64,000 nt of DNA from Peptostreptococcus russellii (GCF_900110295.1 NZ_FODF01000008.1:1-64000); one strand, 5' to 3'; counted from the first letter of the stretch, positions 33,371 through 43,212 are shown. The notes: generated from the letters alone by a model not told the origin. Program-made: numbers and translations.

Positions 33371-34087
33371 ATGAGAATAAATAAATTTATAGCAAGATCA
33401 GGTGTTGCATCAAGAAGAAAAGCAGAAGAATATATAGAAGAAGGTAGAATTAAAGTCAATGGTTCGGTTATGAAAGAATTGTCATATCAAGTAGATATTG
33501 AAAATGATTTGGTTGAATTTGATGGTCAAAGAATAAGTGTAGAAGATGAAAAGAAAGTCTACATACTTTTAAACAAACCCGCTGGATATATTACAACAGC
33601 TAAAGAACAATTCGACAGACCGAGCGTTATGGATCTAATCTCTGGCGTCAAAGAACGTGTGTATCCAGTAGGTAGACTTGACTATGAAACAAGTGGACTA
33701 CTTTTAATGACAAATGATGGGGATCTTACATATAAGTTGACTCATCCAAGTCATGAATTTAAAAAGACATATATAGCTTCAGTAAGAGGCATACCTAATG
33801 AAAGTGAAATAAAACGCTTTGAAAGTGGCTTGGCAATAGAGAATTATGTAACAGCAAATGCTGAATTAAAAGTTATGAAAATAAATAAAGAAAAAAACTA
33901 TTCTGTATGTAAGGCTGTAATACATGAAGGTCATAATAGACAGGTAAGAAAGATGTTTGAAGCAATTGATCATCCAGTAATGAATCTTAAGAGAGTCGCT
34001 TTGGGTAAGATAAATGTTAAGGGAATAGAGGTTGGTAAGTACAGAAAACTCACAGAAAGTGAATTGAAGTATTTAAAAAATTGTTAG
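33371..34087 (+). CDS. rRNA pseudouridine synthase (RsuA/RluB family)
   Basis: This 238-residue protein has an N-terminal S4 RNA-binding domain (MRINKFIARSGVASRRKAEEYI) and a catalytic domain with VGRLDYETSGLLLMTNDGDL, where Asp is the nucleophile. The RQVRKMFEA motif is typical of this family. It converts a specific uridine in 16S or 23S rRNA to pseudouridine. RluB-like clostridial proteins usually act on 23S rRNA. The ATG has TAGGAG; an upstream in-frame TTG lies in the preceding terminator and was rejected. It is followed after 9 bp by mnmM. Confidence 0.92.
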   Translation: MRINKFIARSGVASRRKAEEYIEEGRIKVNGSVMKELSYQVDIENDLVEFDGQRISVEDEKKVYILLNKPAGYITTAKEQFDRPSVMDLISGVKERVYPVGRLDYETSGLLLMTNDGDLTYKLTHPSHEFKKTYIASVRGIPNESEIKRFESGLAIENYVTANAELKVMKINKEKNYSVCKAVIHEGHNRQVRKMFEAIDHPVMNLKRVALGKINVKGIEVGKYRKLTESELKYLKNC

Positions 34088-34096
34088 GGGAGTAAA

Positions 34097-34669
34097 ATGG
34101 AAATATTTAATAATGTCAACAGTATTTTTAAAATGATTGTGTCGGAAAAACTTAAATATGGTGATAGAGCGGTAGATGCAACTGTAGGTAATGGAAATGA
34201 TATAGAGTTTATTTTGAAAAAAGTTGGAAAAGAAGGTTTTGTATATGGATTTGATATTCAGAAAATAGCCATAGATAATACCCAAAAAAGACTTTCAAAA
34301 AATAAAGACTTAGACAATTTTAAATTAATACATGATGGTCATGAAAATATAGATAGATATGTTAATGAAAAAATTGATCTTGCAGTCTTTAATTTAGGAT
34401 ATCTTCCCAAGGCTGATCACAGTCTTATTACAAGAGCCAGTAGCACTATAGAATCTATAGAAAAACTAAAAAAAATACTCAAAGAAGAGGGAGTTATAGT
34501 AATTTCTGCATATCTAGGTCATGAAGGTGGAATGGATGAGTATTTAAAGATTTTAGAGTACACAAAAAACATTAATCAAAGGGAGTTTAACGTAATGAAA
34601 ATTGAGTTTATTAATCAAGTTAATAATCCTCCTAAAATGATTTTAATTGAAAGAAGACATATTAAATAA
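34097..34669 (+). CDS. mnmM: tRNA mnm5s2U34 methyltransferase-like (YtqB/MnmM family)
   Basis: This 190-residue class I SAM methyltransferase has DATVGNGNDIEFIL (SAM loop), GFDIQ, FNLGYLPKADH and the C-terminal FINQVNNPPKMILIE. These blocks are characteristic of YtqB, now assigned as MnmM, the enzyme that finishes mnm5 modification at tRNA wobble uridine in Gram-positives. It appears co-transcribed with the pseudouridine synthase, making an RNA-modification pair. Confidence 0.88.
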   Translation: MEIFNNVNSIFKMIVSEKLKYGDRAVDATVGNGNDIEFILKKVGKEGFVYGFDIQKIAIDNTQKRLSKNKDLDNFKLIHDGHENIDRYVNEKIDLAVFNLGYLPKADHSLITRASSTIESIEKLKKILKEEGVIVISAYLGHEGGMDEYLKILEYTKNINQREFNVMKIEFINQVNNPPKMILIERRHIK

Positions 34670-34796
34670 ATAGAGCTAGTTGAGAGCTAGTTATATGTAA
34701 AAAAGTATATTCAAGTTATAAAATTGTAAAAAAAATATCAATAAAAAATAAAATAAGGTATTTTAAATAAAAAAAGCTATTGATACAGTTAAAAGA

Positions 34797-34825
34797 TTGA
34801 AATTATAGGCATCATGAGTTATAAT
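34797..34825 (+). promoter_or_regulatory. Promoter of the RpiR-family regulator
   Basis: TTGAAA (34797-34802) and TATAAT (34820-34825) have 17-bp spacing. An upstream in-frame ATG at 34814 falls inside this promoter, which supports the start at 34868. Confidence 0.7.
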
Positions 34826-34867
34826 GTAGTAGTAATATTAAGTAGTATACGTACGAGGAGACTTATT

Positions 34868-35743
34868 ATGAATGAAGATGTAAATATAAATGAAAAAGAT
34901 GGATTAATGGCCATAATGAACGAAAAGTATAAAACAATGAGCAAGGGCCAGAAATTACTTGCCAGATATACTATGGAAAACTACCCCAAGGTTGCGTTTA
35001 TGACTGCATCAAAGCTTGGCGAAACTGTTGGAGTGAGTGAATCTACTGTTGTAAGATTCGCTAACGCACTTGGTTTTTCAGGATATCCCAAATTCCAAGA
35101 CGCTCTTCAAGAATTGATAAAAACTAAATTAACAACTGTTGAAAGAGTTGAAATGGCAAATAGAGATTATTCATCAGATTCTAAAATTCTGGAAAATGTT
35201 TTAAAGACAGATATAGACAACATAAAAGAAACGATGGATAGTCTTGAACAGAAATCATATGAAGATGCAATAAACCTTATGATTTCTGCAAAAAAGGTAT
35301 ATGTAATGGGTCTTAGAAGTTCTATTTATGTAGCCAAGTATTTGGGTTACTATTTGAACTATATCCTTGATGACGTAGTAATTATAAGAATGGATATGGG
35401 TGAACCTATTGAACAGATGATGAAACTTGGACCGGGAGATGTTTTGATAGCAATTAGCTTCCCGAGATATTCAAGAAAAACTATTCAGGTTGCCAGATTC
35501 GCAAAAAATAGAGGTGCAAAGGTTATTGCTCTTACAGATAGCAATAATGCCCCAACTGCTAAAATATCAGATGTAGTTGTGACAGTTAGAAACAATATGG
35601 TTTCCTTTGTAGACTCTCTTGTACCTGCATTTAGCGTAGCAAATGCTTTGGTTATAGGAGTAGCAATGAGAGAGAAGGAAGATATAATGTCATACTTCAA
35701 TCAATTAGAAGCTATTTGGGAAAAATTTGAGATATATGAATAG
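34868..35743 (+). CDS. MurR/RpiR-family transcriptional regulator (HTH-SIS)
   Basis: This 291-residue protein has an N-terminal RpiR helix-turn-helix (about 15-95: MTASKLGETVGVSESTVVRF and GYPKFQDALQ). A SIS sugar-phosphate-binding domain follows (about 130-270: KKVYVMGLRSS, ALTDSNNAP). Such regulators respond to phosphosugars. No sugar catabolic operon adjoins it, so the target is not evident. CGAGGAG precedes the chosen ATG. Confidence 0.9.
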   Translation: MNEDVNINEKDGLMAIMNEKYKTMSKGQKLLARYTMENYPKVAFMTASKLGETVGVSESTVVRFANALGFSGYPKFQDALQELIKTKLTTVERVEMANRDYSSDSKILENVLKTDIDNIKETMDSLEQKSYEDAINLMISAKKVYVMGLRSSIYVAKYLGYYLNYILDDVVIIRMDMGEPIEQMMKLGPGDVLIAISFPRYSRKTIQVARFAKNRGAKVIALTDSNNAPTAKISDVVVTVRNNMVSFVDSLVPAFSVANALVIGVAMREKEDIMSYFNQLEAIWEKFEIYE

Positions 35744-35749
35744 GAAAAC

Positions 35750-35792
35750 AGTAACCTGGTATGATACTTCATATTAGGTTACTTTACTTTTT
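35750..35792 (+). terminator. Terminator of the RpiR-family gene
   Basis: AGTAACCT and AGGTTACT close an 18-nt loop and are followed by a T-rich tract. Confidence 0.65.
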
Positions 35793-35844
35793 AGTGTTTG
35801 AAATAAAAATAATATAATATAAATAAATAGATTTTGGAGGAAAT

Positions 35845-36495
35845 ATGAATACATACTATTTAGTTAGACACGGTCAGACTGTTTGGAATACTCTAGGACA
35901 GACTCAGGGGCATGGAAACTCTCCTTTAACTGAGCTTGGAATACAGCAGGCAAAGGATCTTGCAGAAGCACTGAAGGAGTATCCAATAGATATTATATAT
36001 TGTAGTGATCTTGGTAGAGCTGTTGAAACAGCGGAAATTATAGGCAAGGAATTGAATATTGAAATACACCCAACAGAATCTCTAAGAGAGATGGGATTTG
36101 GAGTATGGGAAGGTATGCCATTAAGAGAAATTGAGAAGATATATCCTGAATCATTTAAGATGTGGAGAAATGAACCTGAAAAGGTACAGATAGAAGGTGG
36201 AGAAACACTTGATATGATAAAGCAAAGACAGGATAAACTAATAGAAGAATTAAATGAAAAGTATAAAAATAAGCACATACTTTTGGTATCGCATTCTGTC
36301 ACTGTAAGAGTAATGCTTTTGAGTTTTTTAGAATCTCACGTGAGAAATATATACAGAATTAAGCAGGATAATACAGCTCTAAATATAGTAGAGTATAGAA
36401 ACTATGGCCCAGTAATTATGAAGATGAATGATACTAGACATCTTAAGAAAGATAAGACTAAAGGCGTTAATAAAAGTATGAGTGCACTTGAATAG
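35845..36495 (+). CDS. Histidine phosphatase family protein
   Basis: This 216-residue member of the phosphoglycerate-mutase-like superfamily has the phospho-accepting His in LVRHGQTVWN, the conserved Arg after DLGRAVETAEI, Glu in LREMGFGVWEG and the second His in VSHSVTVR. Similar proteins include alpha-ribazole phosphatase and broad-specificity phosphatases. The substrate is not deducible. GGAGG precedes the ATG. The next gene starts 10 bp after its stop. Confidence 0.88.
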   Translation: MNTYYLVRHGQTVWNTLGQTQGHGNSPLTELGIQQAKDLAEALKEYPIDIIYCSDLGRAVETAEIIGKELNIEIHPTESLREMGFGVWEGMPLREIEKIYPESFKMWRNEPEKVQIEGGETLDMIKQRQDKLIEELNEKYKNKHILLVSHSVTVRVMLLSFLESHVRNIYRIKQDNTALNIVEYRNYGPVIMKMNDTRHLKKDKTKGVNKSMSALE

Positions 36496-36505
36496 GTGGA
36501 AAAAA

Positions 36506-37762
36506 ATGAATGAAAAGTTTGATATATTGGTTATAGGAGGCGGCCCAGCAGGAATAATGGCCGCCTTAACAGCGAAAAGACTAAATAAAGATAAAAAAGT
36601 TTGTATAGTTGAAGCTAGTGATAGAATTGGCAAAAAGCTTAGAATTACAGGTGGTGGAAGATGTAATTTTACAAATAACAAAGACATCTCTTGTTTTTTT
36701 GAAAATACAGTGAGAAATGAAAAATTTCTATATTCGGCATTATATACTTTCTCTAATGAAGATATGAAAGCATTTGTAAAAGCATTAGGGTTAGAATATA
36801 TTGTTGAAAATAATAATGATGACAAGATATATCTTAAAAGTGGAAATTCTATGGAACTTATTAAGGCTCTAGAAAAAGAATTAGAGAAAAATGATGTAAG
36901 AGTTTTTCTAAATAGCAAGGTTAAAAATATAGAATTTGAAGGAAATAGCAAAAAGATATATTTAGAAAACAGTTGTCTTGAAAGTGAAAAAATAATAATA
37001 TCTACTGGTGGAAAGAGCTACCCACAAACTGGATCAGACGGTAGTCTTTTTAAGATATTAGAAAAAAACTCATATAAAATAGTTGAAACAGTATCAGCTT
37101 TATCACCTATTGAAATAAGAGAAAAATTCTTAAGAGAGATAGCTGGAATTTCATTAGAAAAAATAGATATTTATATCTATGAGAAATACTCTAAGAAAAA
37201 GAGAGCTAAAAAAATTATTAATGGAGATATAATTTTCACACACAAAGGAATAGGAGGACCAGCAGCTTTAAAATCATCTTCTTATATAAATAGAGACTTA
37301 GCTTCTTTTTATATAGAAGCAGATTTTATTCCCAATATGGATGCTGATGAAATTTACGAGCAGGCTAAGTTGTATCCTAAAAAAACTGTATTTAACAATT
37401 TGAAAGATATTTTGCCAAATAATTTTTTAAAACTTGTCCTTAAAAGAGCGGAGTCTTTATCTGAAAGCAAGTTTGATTTTTTTGAAGATCAAAGTGCAAA
37501 TATGTCTAAAAAAGAAATTGAATATGTAGTTGAACTTCTGAAAAAATCTAAAATGACTCCAAAGGCATTATGTGAAATAGAAAAAGCTACGGTAACATCT
37601 GGTGGAGTAAGTGTTTCTGATATTGACTCTAGTACTATGGAATCAAAAATTCATAAAGGTGTTTACTTTGCAGGAGAACTAATAGACGTTGACGCACTGA
37701 CTGGTGGTTACAATCTACAGATAGCCTTTTCAACGGGATATTTGGCGGCTTTAAATATCTGA
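36506..37762 (+). CDS. BaiN/RdsA (HI0933)-family flavoprotein
   Basis: This 418-residue protein has the N-terminal dinucleotide fold ILVIGGGPAGIMAALTAK, the family-specific GGGRCNFTN, STGGKSYPQTGSDGSLF and the C-terminal FAD contact GELIDVDALTGGYNLQIAF. The family is widespread and poorly characterised. One clostridial member, BaiN, has been linked to bile-acid metabolism, but most genomes without bile-acid genes also carry a copy. ATG at 36506 has AGGTGG just upstream; an in-frame GTG at 36482 inside the previous gene was rejected. Confidence 0.88.
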   Translation: MNEKFDILVIGGGPAGIMAALTAKRLNKDKKVCIVEASDRIGKKLRITGGGRCNFTNNKDISCFFENTVRNEKFLYSALYTFSNEDMKAFVKALGLEYIVENNNDDKIYLKSGNSMELIKALEKELEKNDVRVFLNSKVKNIEFEGNSKKIYLENSCLESEKIIISTGGKSYPQTGSDGSLFKILEKNSYKIVETVSALSPIEIREKFLREIAGISLEKIDIYIYEKYSKKKRAKKIINGDIIFTHKGIGGPAALKSSSYINRDLASFYIEADFIPNMDADEIYEQAKLYPKKTVFNNLKDILPNNFLKLVLKRAESLSESKFDFFEDQSANMSKKEIEYVVELLKKSKMTPKALCEIEKATVTSGGVSVSDIDSSTMESKIHKGVYFAGELIDVDALTGGYNLQIAFSTGYLAALNI

Positions 37763-37877
37763 TATGTATAAAGACATGAGTTTTTAATTAAGGCTAATTA
37801 TAGAAAATAAATATACAATGTATATAGCAGAGAATTTTTCAAAAAATGAACTTAAAAAAGAAATAAAGGAGTAAGAA

Positions 37878-38531
37878 ATGATCAATCTTGTAATAGCTAT
37901 AGATGGTCCTGCAGGAGCAGGTAAAAGTACCATTTCTAAAAAAATATCTAAGAAACTTGGAATTAATTATATCGATACAGGGGCTATGTACAGAGCGGTT
38001 ACATATAAGTGCCTTGAAAAAGGAGTCGATGTTCTTAATGAAAAAAAAGTAATAGAAATATGTGAAGAATCAGATGTAGACTTCATAGATAATAGAATTT
38101 ATCTTGATGGAAAGTGTATTGATAAAGAGATAAGAATGCAAAAAGTAAGTGCAAATGTTTCTAATGTTGCTAAAATAGCTAGAGTAAGAGAAATAATGGT
38201 TAAAAAGCAGAGAGAAATAGGTCAGAAAAGTGATGTTATTTTAGACGGAAGAGATGTAGGAACTTGTATTTTTCCAGATACAAAGTATAAATTTTATTTA
38301 AATGCTTCTCCTGAAGAAAGGGGAAGAAGAAGATATTTAGAACTTAAAGAAAAGGGAGAAAATGTAGTCTTAGAAGAAATAATAAAAGATATAGAAAGAA
38401 GAGATTATATAGATTCTACAAGAGAAGTAGCTCCATTGACAAAGGCAAAGGATGCTATTGAAGTAGATTCTACTAATATGACTATAGATGAGGTTGTAGA
38501 CTATATAGTAAAAAAAGTAAAAGAAAGTTAA
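37878..38531 (+). CDS. cmk: (d)CMP kinase
   Basis: This 217-residue kinase phosphorylates CMP and dCMP. The P-loop IDGPAGAGKSTISKKI, the substrate motif YIDTGAMYRAV and the DGRDVGTCIFPD region are all present. It begins the conserved clostridial cmk-plsC-ispH order, with an AAGGAG site before the ATG and 14 bp to plsC. Confidence 0.96.
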   Translation: MINLVIAIDGPAGAGKSTISKKISKKLGINYIDTGAMYRAVTYKCLEKGVDVLNEKKVIEICEESDVDFIDNRIYLDGKCIDKEIRMQKVSANVSNVAKIARVREIMVKKQREIGQKSDVILDGRDVGTCIFPDTKYKFYLNASPEERGRRRYLELKEKGENVVLEEIIKDIERRDYIDSTREVAPLTKAKDAIEVDSTNMTIDEVVDYIVKKVKES

Positions 38532-38545
38532 ATTAAGGTGATTAA

Positions 38546-39151
38546 ATGGGTTTTTATAATTTTATATGCGGTCTGTTAAGATTTTTATCTAAAATATTTT
38601 ACAGAGTTGAAATTACAGGTCAAGAAAATATACCAAGTAGTGGGAATGTCATAATAGTTGCAAACCATAAAAGTTTTCTAGATCCTGTTTTTATGATGAT
38701 TGCAGTAAGAAATAGAAGAATAATACCAGTTGCAAAGAAAGAATTATTTGATGTACCAATTTTAAAGCATATCCTGAAGAAATTGGAAGTTATACCTATT
38801 GACAGGGCAAATCCTGGTCTATCCACAATAAGAGAAATATTAAAGCAAATAAAAAGTGGAAGAATTTTGGGAATATTTCCAGAAGGAACAAGAAGTTCTA
38901 TGGACAAATTTTTACCTGCAAAGCCAGGTGTAGGATTGTTCGCTGCAAAAACTAAGTCTCAAATAATACCTATGAGCATAGTAACAAAATATAGGGTATT
39001 TTCAAAAGTTAAAATTGTAATTGGAGAAGCTGTAGATATGACAAGTTACTATGAAAGAAAAATTGGCAAGGAAGACTATGCTGAAATGGCACAAACTATG
39101 ATGGATGCAGTAGAGGTCAACTACGAAGAAAATAAAGATGGAATACTATAG
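38546..39151 (+). CDS. plsC: 1-acyl-sn-glycerol-3-phosphate acyltransferase
   Basis: This 201-residue membrane-associated acyltransferase makes phosphatidic acid, the substrate of CdsA encoded at the left of the window. Catalytic NHKSFLDP (His-x4-Asp), the substrate-binding FPEGTRS and the IPIDR block are visible. It follows cmk closely and is presumably co-transcribed. Confidence 0.94.
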   Translation: MGFYNFICGLLRFLSKIFYRVEITGQENIPSSGNVIIVANHKSFLDPVFMMIAVRNRRIIPVAKKELFDVPILKHILKKLEVIPIDRANPGLSTIREILKQIKSGRILGIFPEGTRSSMDKFLPAKPGVGLFAAKTKSQIIPMSIVTKYRVFSKVKIVIGEAVDMTSYYERKIGKEDYAEMAQTMMDAVEVNYEENKDGIL

Positions 39152-39332
39152 CTCTAAAATATATTATTGTAAAAAAATAAAATAACAATTACTAACTAGG
39201 TTAAAATCTGTATATAATATAAAAATAAAGTTTTATAAGGTTCAAAAGTTAGTATTTGGGTAATAATAGAACTATAATTAAATTTTAAAATTGTAAAATT
39301 TAAAATTAAAATATGATACGAAAGGAAGATGT

Positions 39333-40184
39333 ATGAAAGAAGTATTAATAGCAGAAAATGCCGGTTTTTGCTTCGGCGTAAAGAGAGCTATGAATATGGC
39401 TCAAAAGGAACTTGAAGAAAAAAAGGATATTTCTGTCTATGCATTAGGACCATTAATACATAATAAGCAAGCTGTAGAAAAATATGAAAACATGGGACTA
39501 ATAACAATAGATAAAATAGATGATGTAAATCAAAACTTAGAGTCAGAAATGATTATAAGATCTCACGGTGTTCCAAAAATAACATATGATGAAGCTGAGT
39601 CAAAAAGTATAGATATAGTTGATACAACTTGTCCATTTGTAAAAAAGATTCATTATATAGTAAGCAAAGGTGAAGAAGAAAACAAAAGTATAATTCTTTT
39701 AGGTGATAGCAACCATCCTGAAGTTATTGGAATCAATGGATGGTGCAAGGATAAGGCAATAATATTTAAAGAATTAGAAGAAGTGAAAGACTATGACTTT
39801 GATAAAACAAAGGAATATTTAGTAGTTTCTCAAACAACTATGAATGAGAAAAACTTTGATAATATTATTGAGTATTTAGAAACACTAGGATTAAAACTTA
39901 GTGTCAAAAATACTATATGTTCAGCTACAAGAGTTAGACAGCAAGCTGCAAGAGAGCTTTCTCAAAAAGTAGATGTAATGGTAGTAATAGGTGGTAAGCA
40001 TAGTTCTAATACTCAAAAGCTAGTCAAGATATGTAGCGAAATTGTGGATACAATATCTATAGAAACAAAAGAAGATATGAAAGATGTAGATTTTAGTGGC
40101 TATAATAAAATTGGTGTAACAGCAGGAGCTTCTACACCGGATTGGATAATAGAAGAAGCAATTGAGTTTTTAAAAACTTGCTAG
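39333..40184 (+). CDS. ispH: 4-hydroxy-3-methylbut-2-enyl diphosphate reductase
   Basis: This terminal enzyme of the MEP pathway reduces HMBPP to IPP and DMAPP. The 283-residue protein has the three cluster cysteines in GFCFGVKRA, TTCPFVKK and TICSATR, plus the conserved SHGVP and TxE-type contacts. In many Clostridia it is fused to or followed by ribosomal protein S1. Here it is neither, and ftsH comes next. Confidence 0.96.
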   Translation: MKEVLIAENAGFCFGVKRAMNMAQKELEEKKDISVYALGPLIHNKQAVEKYENMGLITIDKIDDVNQNLESEMIIRSHGVPKITYDEAESKSIDIVDTTCPFVKKIHYIVSKGEEENKSIILLGDSNHPEVIGINGWCKDKAIIFKELEEVKDYDFDKTKEYLVVSQTTMNEKNFDNIIEYLETLGLKLSVKNTICSATRVRQQAARELSQKVDVMVVIGGKHSSNTQKLVKICSEIVDTISIETKEDMKDVDFSGYNKIGVTAGASTPDWIIEEAIEFLKTC

Positions 40185-40218
40185 TATAAGTACTCAAATT
40201 TCTGAGGAGGTGATTTGA

Positions 40219-42153
40219 TTGAATCAAAACAATAATCTAAATAACAATGGAAACAATGGCAATAACAATGATCGTAAGCCAAACCCTAATTTTTTCTGGT
40301 TTTACGGTGTGCTTTTAATAGCGATTATATTGCTTAATGGAACTTTTATTCCCAATATGGAAAAGAAAAGAGCTACAGAGGTTGAATATAGCACTTTTAT
40401 AGAAATGTTGGAAAAACGAGAAGTAGGAGATGTTACAATTGACGACAAGAAGATACTTTTCACAGGTAAGGGAAAAGAAGATAAGAAGAACTTCGTAACA
40501 GGTGTTATGAATGACCCAGACCTTGTAAAAGAACTTGAAAAATCAGGTGCGAATTATAAGCAAGAAATACCATCTGAAAACTCTCCTATAATGTACTTTA
40601 TATTGACTTGGGTATTCCCATTCTTCCTATTCTATATGATAGGCAGATTCTTAATGAGGAATATGGGTAAGAAAATGGGTGGTCCAGGAGGCATGATGTC
40701 TTTTGGAAAGAGCAATGCCAAGCCATATGTTCAATCAACAGGAGTTAATTTTGATGATGTTGCAGGACAGGATGAAGCAAAGGAAGCTTTAAGTGAAATA
40801 GTGGACTATCTTCACAATCCAGAAAAATACAAGTCTATAGGTGCTAAGATGCCTAAGGGAGCTCTATTAGTAGGACCTCCAGGAACAGGTAAAACACTTC
40901 TTGCAAAGGCTGTTGCAGGAGAAGCCTCTGTACCATTTTTCTCAATTTCAGGATCAGAGTTCGTTGAGATGTTTGTAGGTATGGGTGCTTCAAGAGTAAG
41001 AGATTTATTCAAGCAAGCAAAGGAAAAGGCACCGAGTATAGTATTTATAGATGAAATTGATGCTATAGGTAAAAAGAGAGATTCAAACTTTGGTGGAAAT
41101 GATGAAAGAGAACAGACTCTTAACCAGCTACTAAGTGAAATGGATGGTTTTGAAAATGAAATAGGAGTAGTAATACTTGCTGCTACAAATAGACCTGAAT
41201 CTTTGGATAAGGCTCTTTTAAGACCAGGAAGATTTGACAGAAGAGTACCTGTTGAACTACCTGATGTAAAGGGTAGAGAATCAATACTGAGGGTTCATGC
41301 TAAAGATGTAAAGACTGCATCTAATATAGACTATAATCAAGTAGCAAGAGCTACATCAGGAGCATCTGGTGCAGAGCTTGCAAATATTGTAAATGAAGCA
41401 GCACTTAGAGCAGTTAGAATGAAGAGACATGTTGTTACTCAAGAGGATTTAGAAGAATCAGTTGAAACAGTAATAGCAGGTTATCAGAGAAAGGGCGCAG
41501 TAATTAGCGAAGAAGAAAAGAAGATAATTGCATACCATGAGGTAGGTCATGCCCTAGTTGCAGCAACAGGAAAGCATTCTGCTCCTGTACACAAGATTAC
41601 AATAATACCTAGAACTTCAGGAGCTCTTGGATATACAATGCAGGTAGATGAAGTTGAAAAGGTACTGATGTCTAAAAACGAAGCTTTAGATAAGATTACT
41701 ACTTATACAGGTGGTAGAGCTGCTGAAGAAGTAATATTTAATATAAAGACTTCAGGGGCATCAAATGACATTGAAATGGCTACAAAGATAGCAAGAGCAA
41801 TGGTAACAAGATTTGGAATGGATGATGATTTTGGAATGGTAGCTCTTGAAACAGTAAATAATGCCTATCTTGGAGGAGATTCTTCACTTGCATGCTCTCC
41901 TGAGACATCTACAATAATAGATAAGGCAGTAGTCAAAATTATTGGAGAATGCCATGGTAAGGCTATAACTATATTAAATGAAAATATAGACAAGCTTCAT
42001 GAAATAGCTAAATACTTATTAAAGAATGAAACAATTACTGGTGAGGAGTTTATGGATATATTAGATAATAAGTATGAAATAACACCTAGACCAATAACTG
42101 AAGTAAAAGAAGATGAAACAGCAGGTGGTAAAGAAGATGAAGTTGTTCGATAA
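40219..42153 (+). CDS. ftsH: ATP-dependent zinc metalloprotease FtsH
   Basis: This membrane AAA+ protease of 644 residues has an Asn-rich cytoplasmic N-terminus and two membrane helices (about 25-45 and 115-140) flanking a small extracytoplasmic domain. The AAA domain has GPPGTGKT, FIDEIDA and the second region of homology, and the M41 protease site is HEVGH. Translation begins at TTG (40219), supported by GAGGAGG with 8-nt spacing; no in-frame ATG fits. The 3' end overlaps the next gene by 17 bp. Confidence 0.96.
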   Translation: MNQNNNLNNNGNNGNNNDRKPNPNFFWFYGVLLIAIILLNGTFIPNMEKKRATEVEYSTFIEMLEKREVGDVTIDDKKILFTGKGKEDKKNFVTGVMNDPDLVKELEKSGANYKQEIPSENSPIMYFILTWVFPFFLFYMIGRFLMRNMGKKMGGPGGMMSFGKSNAKPYVQSTGVNFDDVAGQDEAKEALSEIVDYLHNPEKYKSIGAKMPKGALLVGPPGTGKTLLAKAVAGEASVPFFSISGSEFVEMFVGMGASRVRDLFKQAKEKAPSIVFIDEIDAIGKKRDSNFGGNDEREQTLNQLLSEMDGFENEIGVVILAATNRPESLDKALLRPGRFDRRVPVELPDVKGRESILRVHAKDVKTASNIDYNQVARATSGASGAELANIVNEAALRAVRMKRHVVTQEDLEESVETVIAGYQRKGAVISEEEKKIIAYHEVGHALVAATGKHSAPVHKITIIPRTSGALGYTMQVDEVEKVLMSKNEALDKITTYTGGRAAEEVIFNIKTSGASNDIEMATKIARAMVTRFGMDDDFGMVALETVNNAYLGGDSSLACSPETSTIIDKAVVKIIGECHGKAITILNENIDKLHEIAKYLLKNETITGEEFMDILDNKYEITPRPITEVKEDETAGGKEDEVVR

Positions 42154-42637
42154 GAAAACAAATGAAGAAAAAAAGAAGATAAATAATAATATAAAGATTT
42201 CTGAAAAAGAATTTGTAGGAAAAAACTTTGAATACTATGAGCCTCTTTTCAAGGACTTTGAAAAAAATGGAAAAAAAAGAACTTTTAACCTTCCATCTTT
42301 ATTCATAGCACCTTATTGGTATATTTATAGAAAGATGACCTTTACTGGAGCTTTTATAATTGGTATCCAAGTTATTCTGGCAACTTTAGCATATTTTTTA
42401 AGGACACCTTTATGGATAGGAGTTTATATAGCGTCTTTTTTAATATACTTGAGAACAGCATTTTATGGAAATTACGATTATTATAAAAGAATACAGGATC
42501 TAAAGAAGGATTCAAATAACATTGATGATAAATTTAAGGATCGATTCCTTAAAGACAAATCAGGTGTAGATGTATATATGACTGTTTGTTGGATAGTAGG
42601 TTCAATAATTATATATGCATTTGCGCTGTTTATGTAA
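42137..42637 (+). CDS. DUF2628-family membrane protein
   Basis: This 166-residue protein has a charged N-terminal 40 residues and the motif NLPSLFIAPYWYIYRKM that marks DUF2628. Two or three membrane helices and a C-terminal helix follow. The ATG at 42137 lies inside ftsH, preceded by GGTGG, so expression is translationally coupled to ftsH (17-bp overlap). The coupling suggests an FtsH partner or substrate, but this is inference. Confidence 0.75.
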   Translation: MKLFDKKTNEEKKKINNNIKISEKEFVGKNFEYYEPLFKDFEKNGKKRTFNLPSLFIAPYWYIYRKMTFTGAFIIGIQVILATLAYFLRTPLWIGVYIASFLIYLRTAFYGNYDYYKRIQDLKKDSNNIDDKFKDRFLKDKSGVDVYMTVCWIVGSIIIYAFALFM

Positions 42638-42647
42638 GGAGATATAA

Positions 42648-43211
42648 ATGGCAAAATTATATTTTTACTATGGAGTGATGGGAAGCTCTAAGACTGCAAA
42701 TGCCCTTATGGTGCATTATAACTATCATGAAAGGGGCAAGAAAGCATTATTGGTAAAGCCGGATGTGGATTTAAGAGATGGAAAACATATTTTGAAATCC
42801 AGAATAGGTCTTGAACACCAGTGTGAGTTGATGTCTAATTTCATTGCTTACAGTCAAGATGAAATAAAGAAGTATGACTGTATAATTGTAGATGAAATAC
42901 AATTTGCTACAAAAGAGCAAGTTGACTTCCTATCTGATATAGTTGACAAGCTTTCGATACCGGTTATGTGTTATGGTCTAAGGGCTGATTTTAAGAATCA
43001 GCTGTTCGAAGGCTCTGAGAGGCTGATAACAATAGCAGATGAAATAAAAGAGGTTAAGACAGTTTGTTGGTGCGGTGCAAAAGCAACTTGCAATGCTAGG
43101 TATAATGAAAATGGTATTGTAAGAGAAGGAGAGCAAATAGAACTAGGTGCTGATGACAAGTATATAGCTTTATGTAGAAAGCATTACAAAGAAGGAAACT
43201 TTGGAGAGTAA
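42648..43211 (+). CDS. tdk: Thymidine kinase
   Basis: This 187-residue enzyme salvages thymidine to dTMP. It has the P-loop YGVMGSSKTANAL (a clostridial variant of the usual GxMxSGK), the Walker B-like CIIVDEIQF, and a C-terminal zinc ribbon with CWCGAKATCNAR and a later Cys/His. It starts 10 bp after the DUF2628 gene with an AAGGAG site and ends the ftsH transcript at a strong terminator. Confidence 0.93.
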   Translation: MAKLYFYYGVMGSSKTANALMVHYNYHERGKKALLVKPDVDLRDGKHILKSRIGLEHQCELMSNFIAYSQDEIKKYDCIIVDEIQFATKEQVDFLSDIVDKLSIPVMCYGLRADFKNQLFEGSERLITIADEIKEVKTVCWCGAKATCNARYNENGIVREGEQIELGADDKYIALCRKHYKEGNFGE

Positions 43212-43212
43212 T

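Noticed and set aside
36379-36951. 190-codon minus-strand frame across the phosphatase and flavoprotein genes
   Set aside because: It overlaps two well-supported genes and reads as low-complexity antisense.
37818-37874. 18-codon frame just before cmk
   Set aside because: No Shine-Dalgarno; its end coincides with the cmk ribosome-binding site, so it is probably chance.
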